From an uncultured Burkholderiaceae bacterium (lineage in GTDB: Bacteria > Pseudomonadota > Gammaproteobacteria > Burkholderiales > Burkholderiaceae), in the NCBI GenBank assembly GCA_937871985.1, contig CALMPB010000489.1:1-19386 (forward strand): 19,386 nt of DNA. The letters run 5' to 3'. The notes under the pieces are model-generated. The model saw only the letters and a list, made by a program, of their open reading frames with translations. It did no database searches and was not told where the DNA came from. Position 1 is the stretch's first letter. The number at the start of each line of letters is the position of its first letter. Shown here in pieces: positions 1 to 7,995 of the stretch. The position numbers were made by a program, and so were the translations under genes.

Positions 1-738
1 TGCTTCGGCAAGGGCACGGCCACGTTCATGATCATGGGCGACAAATGCACGCGCCGCTGCCCCTTCTGTGACGTGGGCCACGGCCGTCCCGATGCCCTGG
101 ACGTGAACGAGCCCGAAAACCTGGCGCGCACCATTGCCGCGCTCAAGCTTTCCTACGTGGTCATCACCTCGGTCGACCGCGACGACCTGCGCGACGGCGG
201 CGCCGGCCATTTCGTCGAATGCATCCGCAAGGTGCGCGAATTGTCGCCCTCCACGCGCATCGAAGTGCTGGTGCCCGACTTCCGCGGCCGCCTCGACCGC
301 GCGCTGGAAATCCTCAACGGCGGGCCCCCCGACGTCATGAACCACAACCTGGAAACCGTGCCCCGTTTGTACAAACAGGCGCGCCCCGGTTCGGACTACA
401 ACCATTCGCTCAAGCTGCTGTCCGAATTCAAGGCGCTGTACCCGCACGTGCCCACCAAGTCGGGCCTGATGCTGGGCCTGGGCGAGACCGACGAAGAAAT
501 CCTGCAAGTCATGCGCGACCTGCGCGCGCACAATGTCGACATGCTTACCATCGGCCAGTACCTGCAGCCCTCCGAGCACCACCTGCCGGTGCTGCGCTAC
601 GCGCATCCCGACACCTTCAAGATGTTCGAACGTGAAGCCTACGCCATGGGCTTCACCCACGCCGCCGTGGGCGCCATGGTGCGTTCGTCCTACCACGCCG
701 ATGAACAGGCCCACGCCGCGGGCGTGGAAGGCATCTAG
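1..738 (+). CDS. lipA: Lipoyl synthase LipA, 5'-truncated by the window edge
   Basis: Radical-SAM enzyme that inserts two sulfurs into protein-bound octanoyl groups, the last step of lipoate cofactor synthesis in the cytosol. The reading frame is open from base 1, so the first roughly 80 residues lie outside the window; 245 residues are visible against about 320-330 for the family. Visible marks are [14 protein letters not shown] sequence beginning at its Cys (a ligand of the auxiliary cluster), the radical-SAM CxxxCxxC triad (Cys16, Cys20, Cys23 of the visible part), and the C-terminal RSSYHA motif whose serine binds the auxiliary Fe-S cluster. The stop is TAG at 736-738. The next gene is convergent, with only 35 bp between stops and no clear hairpin terminator. 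Identity is certain; the true start is not visible. Confidence 0.97.
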   Translation, partial: CFGKGTATFMIMGDKCTRRCPFCDVGHGRPDALDVNEPENLARTIAALKLSYVVITSVDRDDLRDGGAGHFVECIRKVRELSPSTRIEVLVPDFRGRLDRALEILNGGPPDVMNHNLETVPRLYKQARPGSDYNHSLKLLSEFKALYPHVPTKSGLMLGLGETDEEILQVMRDLRAHNVDMLTIGQYLQPSEHHLPVLRYAHPDTFKMFEREAYAMGFTHAAVGAMVRSSYHADEQAHAAGVEGI

Positions 739-773
739 CCGCAACGCGCATCTTTCCGTGCTTGCCGGCGATT

Positions 774-1721
774 TCAGGCTTGCGGCCCGCGCTCTCCGAA
801 CGGAATCACGCCGGGGGGCCGGGCCGATTTGATATGCTGCGTGAGTTCGAGCTGGAATTGCGAGAACTCCTTGTCCTTGCGGTGTACCAGGTAAAGCGGA
901 ATCGACATTGCGAGGCCGGGGGTATGCACCGGCCGCAGTTCGCCGTGGTTGATGCTGTTGATCACCGACGATCTGAAAAAGAAGCAGACGCCCACGTCGC
1001 GGCGCACGGCTTCCTTCTGGGCCTCCGGGTGTCCAAGCGCCATGACGATTCGCCGGGAAGTCACGCCGTTGGCCCGCAACTGTCCTTCCTCGAGCTTTTG
1101 CATTACCGAGCTGTTGTTCGTGCTGATGAATGGCAATTGGGATATCTGGTCGCGCTGCACTTCATTCCCCACCCATTGGCTGTCGATGGCGCTGGCCAAG
1201 AGCAAAGGCTCTTCCCATAGCGGATGCAGCACCAGGCCGTCGAGGTTCTGGTCGGGCGAAATGATCACCACCGCAAAGTCGCTTGCGCCCGTTCGCGTTT
1301 CTTCGAGCGCGACATGCGGGTTCGATATCGACAGCTTCACCATGCCGTCGGGATGGCTGGCCTGGAAATTGCAGAGGATGCCGGGCAATTGGTAAGTGCC
1401 TACGCTCATGGACGAGGCGATGACGACGCCGGGCACGTTGGGGGCGGAACCGCTTAGTTCCCGTTCCAGTTCACGCGTGCGCGTGACCATTTCCTGGGCC
1501 CACTTGTGAACCCGGAGCCCCGCCTGGGTCAAGACGATGCCGCGTCTTTCGCGGCGTATCAGCTTGGTTCCCAGCTTGTCTTCGAGGGTTTGGATGTGGG
1601 CGGTGATGACGGGCTGTGTGACGCAGAGATAGTCCGACGCGCGCGTAATGCTCTGCAGCTCCGCCACGGCGCAAAAAACCTCGAGCTTTTGAATACTTAG
1701 ACGGGTATCGAAGCCTCGCAT
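774..1721 (-). CDS. LysR-family transcriptional regulator of the GMC/Hyu operon
   Basis: 315 residues, the usual LysR length. The N-terminal winged helix-turn-helix is clear (about residues 13-70: LEVFCAVAEL, then SITRASDYLCVTQPVITAHI as the helix-turn-helix). An effector-binding domain of the periplasmic-binding-protein fold fills residues 95-300. The ATG at 1719-1721 has an AGGA ribosome site 8 bp upstream (TCCT at 1730-1733 on the plus strand). The gene is divergent from the GMC oxidoreductase, the classic layout in which a LysR protein activates the neighbouring operon and represses itself. A perfect 22-bp palindrome lies 23-44 bp upstream of its start codon. The family is certain; regulation of the adjacent operon is inferred from position; the effector (perhaps an alcohol, ketone or product acid) is unknown. 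Confidence 0.95.
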   Translation of the reverse strand: MRGFDTRLSIQKLEVFCAVAELQSITRASDYLCVTQPVITAHIQTLEDKLGTKLIRRERRGIVLTQAGLRVHKWAQEMVTRTRELERELSGSAPNVPGVVIASSMSVGTYQLPGILCNFQASHPDGMVKLSISNPHVALEETRTGASDFAVVIISPDQNLDGLVLHPLWEEPLLLASAIDSQWVGNEVQRDQISQLPFISTNNSSVMQKLEEGQLRANGVTSRRIVMALGHPEAQKEAVRRDVGVCFFFRSSVINSINHGELRPVHTPGLAMSIPLYLVHRKDKEFSQFQLELTQHIKSARPPGVIPFGERGPQA

Positions 1722-1744
1722 TGCAAGCGTCCTGAAAGAATCAT

Positions 1745-1766
1745 GATATAGCCATATGGCTATATC
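1745..1766. promoter_or_regulatory. Perfect 22-bp palindrome, candidate LysR operator
   Basis: The sequence is GATATAGCCAT followed by its exact reverse complement, so both halves match over all 11 bases. It contains nested T-N11-A spacings typical of LysR-type recognition boxes. It lies between the lysR start (1721) and the likely GMC start (1893). From there a bound regulator could repress its own gene and activate the divergent operon. The sequence is direct; the role is inferred. Confidence 0.7.
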
Positions 1767-1791
1767 TTAGTGACTTATTTTCGATTGGACG

Positions 1792-1799
1792 TATATCTT
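1792..1799. promoter_or_regulatory. Second TATATCTT copy, candidate LysR activation half-site
   Basis: TATATCTT at 1761-1768, on the right arm of the palindrome, recurs at 1792-1799. The offset is 31 bp, close to three helical turns, so both copies would face the same side of the DNA. LysR proteins commonly bind a strong palindromic site and a weaker promoter-proximal site. A weak promoter (TTGGAC 1785-1790, CATAAA 1807-1812, 16 bp apart) would put the palindrome centre near -64 of the start point, which fits that model. The promoter match is poor and tentative. Confidence 0.35.
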
Positions 1800-1892
1800 T
1801 AGTCAACATAAAGTGTGCCTGACATTGGAGCACCGGCACGGTTGGCTGAGTTTTTCAGCTTCTCGGGCCGCCACAAAATCACAAGGCTTTGG

Positions 1893-3545
1893 ATGACACG
1901 GATGCGCGCCCATGGGAACAGGACGGTCGAGTACGACTACATCATCGTTGGTGCGGGGTCGGCCGGCTGCACGCTGGCATATCGATTGGGCAGGGATCCG
2001 AGCCTGAGGATCCTGGTGTTGGAAGCGGGCGGATCCGACAGTTCGCCGGTCATCAAGATACCCCTGACGTGGGGTCTGATTTTGAAGCACCGGCTTTACG
2101 ATTGGGGCTACTTCACCGAGCCGGAAACGGGGCTGGATGGCCGGCGCATCGAGTGCGCTCGCGGGCGCGTCCTGGGTGGATGCACGTCCATCAACGGCAT
2201 GGCCTATTCGAGGGGCATGCGCGAGGATTACGACCAGTGGGCGCAAGAGCTTGGGTTGCACGACTGGTCATACCGCAACGTATTGCCTTACTTCAAGCGC
2301 AGCGAGTCGTGGGAAGGGGGCGCGGACGAATTTCGCGGCGACTCGGGACCTCTTGCCGTAACGCGCCTGAACTACGAAGACCCGTTGCTGGATGCATTCA
2401 TGCAAGCCGCCGGGCTTGCCGGCTATTCGAGCAACGATGACTACAACGGGGCCAGCGCGGAAGGATTCGGGCCGATGCAGGTCACTATCCGCCGCGGCCG
2501 CCGCTGGAGTGCGGCTTCCGCCTACTTGCGGCCGGCCGTGGCCCGGAAGAACGTGACGGTATGCTCGGGAGCCCTTGCGCATAAAGTGGTTTTCGAGGGC
2601 GGCCGCGCCGTGGGGGTGGAGTATTCGGGTCGGGACGGGACGGAACTGGCGCGCGCCAGCCGGGAAGTCATTGTATGCGGCGGGGTCATCAATTCGCCGC
2701 AGTTATTGATGCTGTCCGGCATCGGCAAGGCGGATGCGCTGCGCGCCCATGGCATCGAGCCTCTCGTCGATTTGCCGGGTGTGGGCGAGAACCTGCACGA
2801 CCATATCGTTTGCGACGTCCGGTGGCGCCGGAGTTCGCCCGGGCCTTTGTACCGCGCGTTGCGGCTGGATCGGATCGCGGTCGATATTCTGCGGACCTGG
2901 CTGTTCGGCACTGGGCTGTCCGGGAAAGTGCCGGCGGCATCCGTGGGCCTGGTGCGGAGCCGTCCGGGGCTGGCCTTGCCGGACGCCCAACTAATGCTGG
3001 CGGCCGCGCCCATGACGGCGGGGCCTTATCTTAAGCCGTTTCTCGAGCCCTATGTCGATGCGTTTGGCATCAAGGGGGTATTCCTGGCTCCCGAAAGCCG
3101 GGGCACGGTCACGCTTGCCAGCCCGGATCCCGCGAAGCCTATGCGGATTCAGCAGAATTTCCTTTCCACGGAGTCGGATCGCCTTGCCGTTCGCGAGATG
3201 GTTCGCACGATGCGGCGCATCGGCGTGCAGCCGCCGCTTGCTCCGTTCATCGCCGAAGAGCTGGCGCCCGGGCCGTCCGCCGTCAGCGATGCAGACATCG
3301 ATGCGTTCATTCGAAAAACCGCCATTACGCTGCATCACCCAGCGGGGACCTGCAAGATGGCTGTGGAGGGCGATCCGATGGGGGTGCTGGACCAGCAATT
3401 GCGGGTGCGCGGCGTGGACGGGTTGAGAGTGGTCGATGGATCGGCCATACCGAGAATCGTCAGGGGGCCGATCAATGCTCCCATCATCATGATGGCCGAG
3501 AAGATTGCCGACCATATTCTTGGGCTTGATGCCTTGGCTTCATGA
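1893..3545 (+). CDS. GMC-family FAD alcohol dehydrogenase/oxidase (choline dehydrogenase-like)
   Basis: 550 residues, normal for the family. FAD-binding GAGSAG at residues 20-25, GMC signature 1 (RGRVLGGCTSINGMAYSRG region), signature 2 (GGVINSPQLLMLSGIG), and the C-terminal catalytic HHPAGTCKM with His482. The enzyme should oxidise an alcohol to a carbonyl in the cytosol; the electron acceptor cannot be told from sequence. I chose ATG 1893 because AAGG at 1883-1886 lies 6 bp upstream and because the Rossmann motif then starts near residue 15. An in-frame GTG at 1815 would add 26 residues with no ribosome site. One oddity is that the position usually holding the second catalytic His/Asn (the first N of GNTNAP in relatives) is Pro526 here (RGPINAP). 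First gene of the operon; the HyuA start follows 44 bp after the stop. Confidence 0.93.
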   Translation: MTRMRAHGNRTVEYDYIIVGAGSAGCTLAYRLGRDPSLRILVLEAGGSDSSPVIKIPLTWGLILKHRLYDWGYFTEPETGLDGRRIECARGRVLGGCTSINGMAYSRGMREDYDQWAQELGLHDWSYRNVLPYFKRSESWEGGADEFRGDSGPLAVTRLNYEDPLLDAFMQAAGLAGYSSNDDYNGASAEGFGPMQVTIRRGRRWSAASAYLRPAVARKNVTVCSGALAHKVVFEGGRAVGVEYSGRDGTELARASREVIVCGGVINSPQLLMLSGIGKADALRAHGIEPLVDLPGVGENLHDHIVCDVRWRRSSPGPLYRALRLDRIAVDILRTWLFGTGLSGKVPAASVGLVRSRPGLALPDAQLMLAAAPMTAGPYLKPFLEPYVDAFGIKGVFLAPESRGTVTLASPDPAKPMRIQQNFLSTESDRLAVREMVRTMRRIGVQPPLAPFIAEELAPGPSAVSDADIDAFIRKTAITLHHPAGTCKMAVEGDPMGVLDQQLRVRGVDGLRVVDGSAIPRIVRGPINAPIIMMAEKIADHILGLDALAS

Positions 3546-3589
3546 AGAAAAAGACGGAATTTCACAATAGAGGACAGGAGATAAACAGC

Positions 3590-5689
3590 ATGAGTTACGT
3601 TATTGGCATCGATACCGGTGGAACTTTTACGGATGGATTTGTGGCGGGCGAGAATGGAACGATCGCCGCTGCAAAGAGCCCTTCGACGCCACCCGATTTT
3701 TCACGCGGGTTTCTTGCCGTCATCGACGAGCTGGCGAAAGAGTTGGGAATCCAGACTTCGGAGTTGCTGGGCAAGACCCAATACATCATTCACGGGACGA
3801 CGTCCACGCTGAACGCGGTGGTCACGGGCGACGTGGCGAAGGTCGGGTTTCTGACCACCCGAGGCCATGCTGATTCGATCGCGATGATGAATCTGGAGGG
3901 ACGATATGTCGGGCTCGATCCGGAAAAGATCCAGGACATATCGAGGACGAACAAGCCCGAGCCCCTGGTGCCGCGATCATTGGTGGAGGAAATTGACGAG
4001 CGCGTCGATTACAAAGGCGCGGTGGTCGTTCCGCTGGACGAAGCCGGCGTGCGCCGCGCCGTGGACAGGCTGATGAAGCAGGGTGTGGAAGCCATCGCGG
4101 TTTCGCTGCTATGGTCTTTTCGCAATCCGGCCCACGAAACCCGAATCCGTGAAATCGTCAATGAGATAGCGCCCGACATGTACGTCGCCGTATCCCATGA
4201 GATAAGCCCGCGCATCCGCGAATACACGCGCAGCTCGACCACCATCGTCAATACGCAGGTCGGTCCCAAACTGGCCGCGTATCTCGATCCATTGGAAGTC
4301 GAGCTCAGGAAACGGGGCCTGGCAGGGTCGCTTCTCGTGATGCAGGGATCCGGGGGATGCGTCCAGGCGGCCCATGCCCCCAAGCATGCCGTAAGCACCT
4401 TGGGATCGGTACTGACCGGCGGTGTGGTGGGGTGTTTGCATCTTGCACAAGCGCTGGGGCATGGAAACATTATTTCGACGGATATGGGAGGGACAACATT
4501 CCTGGTCGGACTGATCCAGGACGGAAAGCCCATTACGACGACTACGACGGTTTTGAACCAGCACCAGATCAATACGCCGATGGTGGACGTGCAGACGATC
4601 GGGGCGGGCGGAGGCGCCATCGCCTGGATCGATGGCGGCGGAAATCTTCGCGTCGGGCCGCGCAGCGCGGGCGCCAAGCCCGGCCCTGTATGTTATGGAG
4701 AAGGGGGCGTCGAGCCGACGGTGACGGATGCCGATCTGGTTCTTGGAATCATCAATCCGGATAATTTTCTGGGCGGCCGCAAGAAGCTTTCGCGAAAACT
4801 GGCGGAAGACGCGATCCGAACCAAGATCGCGGAGCCTTTGGGGCTTACCATGGAGGAGGGCGCCGCTGCCATATACACGATACAAAATGCCCAAACCGCG
4901 GATCTCGTGCGCAAGGTCGTCGTCAATAGCGGGCACGATCCCCGCGAGTTCGTCATTTATTCATTTGGCGGAGCCGGCCCCGTGCATGCGGCTAGCTATT
5001 CGGCGGACATCGGTTCGCGCGAAGTCCTGATCCCCTTGGGGACTACCGCGGCGGTGTTTTCCGCGTACGGCCTTGCATCGTCGGACATCGTGCTGACCGC
5101 CGAAGCCTCGGATCCGTCGAACTGGCCGGTCGAGCCGGCGGCGGCCAACGAACGCTACGAGAAGCTGGAGCAGGAACTGCGCAGCCGCATGCAAGAGCAA
5201 GGCCTGGACTTCCAGAAAATCGAGTATGTTCGCGAAGCCGAGATCCGCTACACGATGCAGATGGCGGAAGTGACCACTCCCGTTCCCTCCGGCGTACTGG
5301 ATGCGGAGGCCATCGAGGGGATAGGCCGGCACTTCGAAGCCTTGTACGAGCGGCTCTATGGCAAAGGCTCGGGGTTTGCCGATGCGGGACTGCAGGTGAT
5401 CACCTATCGGGTGCGCGCTGTGGGCGCGCTGCCCATTCGTACCGCGCTTCCCGATTTCGAGAATGCCACGGGCATTCCCCAAAGCAGCGGCACGCGCCGA
5501 GTCTTCCTGGATGTCAGGAAGGGCTGGCAGGAAACGAAGATCTATGACTATCGCGCCTTGAAGACGGGCGCCCAGGTCGATGGCCCTGCGGTTGTCGAGA
5601 CGCCCACCACCACCATCGCCGTACCGGAAGGGAGCCGTGGCACGGTCGATCGACTGGGCAACCTGGTGCTGCGGCTTGCCGCCGCCTAA
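3590..5689 (+). CDS. HyuA-like ATPase subunit (acetone/acetophenone carboxylase or hydantoinase family)
   Basis: 699 residues with the hydantoinase/oxoprolinase A fold of the ASKHA superfamily. It begins GIDTGGTFTDGFV (residues 6-18), the phosphate-1 loop, followed by HGTTSTLN (69-76). The second phosphate loop, DMGGTTF, is at 298-304. The conserved block GPRSAGAKPGPVCYGEGG is followed by PTVTDADLVLG. Such subunits use ATP to phosphorylate a carbonyl enolate or amide oxygen; in acetone and acetophenone carboxylases they work with a HyuB-like partner. The start at 3590 is set by AGGAG at 3576-3580, 9 bp upstream; an in-frame ATG at 3542 has no such site. The residue after DMGGTTF is Leu305, where Hsp70-like and many HyuA proteins have Asp. 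Followed after 21 bp by the HyuB gene. Family is sure; carboxylase over hydantoinase is inferred from neighbours. Confidence 0.92.
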   Translation: MSYVIGIDTGGTFTDGFVAGENGTIAAAKSPSTPPDFSRGFLAVIDELAKELGIQTSELLGKTQYIIHGTTSTLNAVVTGDVAKVGFLTTRGHADSIAMMNLEGRYVGLDPEKIQDISRTNKPEPLVPRSLVEEIDERVDYKGAVVVPLDEAGVRRAVDRLMKQGVEAIAVSLLWSFRNPAHETRIREIVNEIAPDMYVAVSHEISPRIREYTRSSTTIVNTQVGPKLAAYLDPLEVELRKRGLAGSLLVMQGSGGCVQAAHAPKHAVSTLGSVLTGGVVGCLHLAQALGHGNIISTDMGGTTFLVGLIQDGKPITTTTTVLNQHQINTPMVDVQTIGAGGGAIAWIDGGGNLRVGPRSAGAKPGPVCYGEGGVEPTVTDADLVLGIINPDNFLGGRKKLSRKLAEDAIRTKIAEPLGLTMEEGAAAIYTIQNAQTADLVRKVVVNSGHDPREFVIYSFGGAGPVHAASYSADIGSREVLIPLGTTAAVFSAYGLASSDIVLTAEASDPSNWPVEPAAANERYEKLEQELRSRMQEQGLDFQKIEYVREAEIRYTMQMAEVTTPVPSGVLDAEAIEGIGRHFEALYERLYGKGSGFADAGLQVITYRVRAVGALPIRTALPDFENATGIPQSSGTRRVFLDVRKGWQETKIYDYRALKTGAQVDGPAVVETPTTTIAVPEGSRGTVDRLGNLVLRLAAA

Positions 5690-5710
5690 TTCAACTATCA
5701 AGGAGACACC

Positions 5711-7684
5711 ATGCCGTTAATCAATATTGCAGGGTCCGAGCGATTTGCCTATAAGCTGAAACCGCCCGTGCAGACCAAGGAGTTGGCGCGCGGGCTCACG
5801 CTGCATTCAGTCAGTGATGACGATGTGGCGGGAGTCGACCCGCTGACGTACGAAGTGATTCGACACCGGCTGGCGTCCATCGCCGGGGAAATGGGCGATG
5901 CGCTCAAGCGCATGTCCGGCTCGGTCGTGGTCACGGATTGCAACGATTTTGGAGCCACCATTCTGGATGAATGCGGCGACTCGGTGATTGTCGGGCTTTA
6001 CAACACGCAATTGGCCGCATCGGTCGATATGGCGGTGAAATGGACGCTGGAGAACCGGGGCGTGAATCCGGGCATACAGCCCGGCGATATGTTCTTTTGC
6101 AACGATCCATGGATAGGCGGCGGCCTGCATCAGAACGATGCCACGATCATGGCGCCGCTGTTTCACGAAGGCGAGCTTTTCGGATGGACGGCGGCGGTTT
6201 GCCACCAGGTGGATCTAGGCGGCGTGTCTCCCGGGAGCTGGTCGGTCGAAGGCCGGGACGTCTTTTGGGAATCCACCCCCGTTCCGCCCGTAAAGATCGT
6301 GGAAGGGGGCGAAATCCGCAGCGACATCGAAGATATGTATTTGCGGCGCTCGAGAGTGCCGCGCTTGATCGCGCTTGATTTGCGCGCGAAGATCGGCGCC
6401 AACAATATTGCCCAGGAACGCTTGACGCAATTGATTGCCAAGTACAGCGCCAAAACCGTCAAGGCGGTGATGAAGCGCATGATGAACGATGCCGAGAGTC
6501 GCCTCAGGGCGAAGCTGCTGGAGCTTCCCGATGGCGAGTGGTCGGGCGTGGCGCATCAGGATTCGTTCCGCAGCGGAGACCGCAACGTATACAAGATCAC
6601 CCTGAAGATGACGAAGAAGGGAGACCGCCTGACGTTCGACTTCACCGGCACCGACAAAGAGGTCGAAGGATTCGCCAATTGCACGCTGGCCGGCCTGCGA
6701 GGGGGGATCATGCCGATAGTGCTGACCATGCTTTGCGGCGATATTCCATGGGCTCCAGGCGGGCTTTACCGGTGCTTCGACATCATCAGCGAGCCCGGCA
6801 CCATCAATAACTGCAATTTTCCCGCGGGCATTGGCAAGGCCTCGGTTGCGTCGGCCTGGGCGACGCAGAATGTCGTCTCCGAAACGGTCGGAACCATGTT
6901 GTCCATCCATCCCGAGCATCGCAAGTCGCTGATGTGCGTGTGCTGCGGAACCTGGGACTTGGCATTGCTGGCGGGCCTCGATCAACGAGGCAACCCATTC
7001 GTGACGATGATTTGCGACTCGATGGCGGGCGGCATGGGAGCGCGGGTGGATCAGGACGGCGTCGATACGGGCGGGCTCAATTGCATTCCGATGGGCCGGG
7101 TCGCCGATGTTGAAATCAACGAGTTCAGTTTCCCCATGCTTTATCTCTGGCGCAGGGAGGAAATGGATTCAGGCGGGGCGGGCCGGTTCAGGGGCGGCGC
7201 GGGCGGATCCAGCTGCTTCATCCCGTACGACTCTCCCATAGGCGGCGTGCATCTGGTCGTTTCGGCGACCGGCAAGGCCTTGCCGCAGGCCACCGGGCTG
7301 AGCGGGGGCTACCCCGCGGGCACGCAATACGATGTGCTGCTGCGAGACACGAATGCCAGGCAGATGCTGGCGGCCGGCCGTATTCCGGGCGACCTGGATG
7401 ATTTGCAGGGAACGGCCGAGGTGTTGCAGCAGCATCTGGAAACCCATCTGAACGACGCGGATGTGTATTTCACCCATTGGCAAGGCGGCGGGGGCTACGG
7501 TGATCCGCTATTGCGAAATCCGGTTCTGGTTGCGCGGGATGTCGTCAGGCAGAAGGTGTCGAGGCGCGCCGCCATCGAAGTCTACGGTGTTGCCCTGGCT
7601 GAGAACGGAACCGTGGATGTTTCCGCAACGGAAGCGGCCAGGAAGGCATTGCGTGAAAAGCGCGCCGCTGAAGCGGTTCATTGA
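5711..7684 (+). CDS. HyuB-like subunit (acetone/acetophenone carboxylase or hydantoinase family)
   Basis: 657 residues, hydantoinase B/oxoprolinase family. After a roughly 40-residue N-terminal stretch comes DPLTYEVIRHRL (43-54), which starts most HyuB proteins. FFCNDPWIGGGLHQND (128-143) has the acidic and histidine residues expected near the active-site metal. FDFTGTDKEVEG and the glycine-rich GGGGYGDP (592-599) near the C-terminus also fit. AAGGAG at 5700-5705 precedes the ATG by 5 bp. The subunit likely forms the catalytic half of a complex with the HyuA protein encoded just upstream. The next gene is a small four-cysteine protein, the usual third subunit in ketone carboxylases and not found with simple hydantoinases. 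The substrate cannot be read from the sequence. Confidence 0.92.
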   Translation: MPLINIAGSERFAYKLKPPVQTKELARGLTLHSVSDDDVAGVDPLTYEVIRHRLASIAGEMGDALKRMSGSVVVTDCNDFGATILDECGDSVIVGLYNTQLAASVDMAVKWTLENRGVNPGIQPGDMFFCNDPWIGGGLHQNDATIMAPLFHEGELFGWTAAVCHQVDLGGVSPGSWSVEGRDVFWESTPVPPVKIVEGGEIRSDIEDMYLRRSRVPRLIALDLRAKIGANNIAQERLTQLIAKYSAKTVKAVMKRMMNDAESRLRAKLLELPDGEWSGVAHQDSFRSGDRNVYKITLKMTKKGDRLTFDFTGTDKEVEGFANCTLAGLRGGIMPIVLTMLCGDIPWAPGGLYRCFDIISEPGTINNCNFPAGIGKASVASAWATQNVVSETVGTMLSIHPEHRKSLMCVCCGTWDLALLAGLDQRGNPFVTMICDSMAGGMGARVDQDGVDTGGLNCIPMGRVADVEINEFSFPMLYLWRREEMDSGGAGRFRGGAGGSSCFIPYDSPIGGVHLVVSATGKALPQATGLSGGYPAGTQYDVLLRDTNARQMLAAGRIPGDLDDLQGTAEVLQQHLETHLNDADVYFTHWQGGGGYGDPLLRNPVLVARDVVRQKVSRRAAIEVYGVALAENGTVDVSATEAARKALREKRAAEAVH

Positions 7685-7697
7685 CCAGGAGACAATT

Positions 7698-7985
7698 GTG
7701 AATTTCGACGACAACATCAAGCTGGCCGACGATGGTGTAACCACGGTCTGCAGCCATTGTTCGGAAACGCTTGGCGATGCGCATGGCGATCCATTGGCGC
7801 GTGCGCTCAGGCTGGAGCGGAAATCCTCTGAACTGGGGCCAGGGATCCGGGCCGACCCTGGCTTGTTCACCGACAGGGAAATCGTTCTCAGGCAGCGATT
7901 CTGCCCAAAATGCCTGGCGGTGCTTGCCACCGAGGTGGTTCCCCAGGACGAGGGAAGGTTGCGCGGCTGGAAGGTTTTTGGCTGA
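7698..7985 (+). CDS. Small four-cysteine protein, candidate third subunit of the HyuAB-type carboxylase
   Basis: 95 residues from a GTG start, with AGGAGA at 7687-7692 lying 5 bp upstream. The start codon is 13 bp after the HyuB stop. Cys18-x-x-Cys21 (CSHC) and Cys69-Pro-Lys-Cys72 (CPKC) form two pairs that could hold one zinc, with the charged segment RALRLERKS between them. It ends GRLRGWKVFG. Placement directly after HyuA and HyuB genes, plus the cysteine pairs, matches the small gamma-type subunit of acetone carboxylase and the small zinc subunit of acetophenone carboxylase. It is shorter than the acetone carboxylase gamma subunit as I recall it (near 20 kDa). Its stop is 10 bp from the convergent TetR stop. 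Real gene: high confidence; subunit role: inferred. Confidence 0.82.
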   Translation: MNFDDNIKLADDGVTTVCSHCSETLGDAHGDPLARALRLERKSSELGPGIRADPGLFTDREIVLRQRFCPKCLAVLATEVVPQDEGRLRGWKVFG

Positions 7986-7995
7986 AGGGCGCCGG

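Noticed and set aside
738..786. 7-bp inverted repeat GCCGCAA / TTGCGGC between lipA and lysR as a terminator
   Set aside because: The loop is 35 bases and no T-run follows on either strand, so it is not a convincing hairpin terminator.
1815..1892. Upstream in-frame GTG start that would add 26 residues to the GMC protein
   Set aside because: There is no ribosome site before it, the added residues do not look like a signal peptide or GMC sequence, and the ATG at 1893 has AAGG at good spacing.
3542..3589. Earlier ATG for the HyuA-like protein adding 16 residues
   Set aside because: The ATG overlaps the GMC stop without a ribosome site. AGGAG lies 9 bp before ATG 3590, where the family's usual N-terminus begins.
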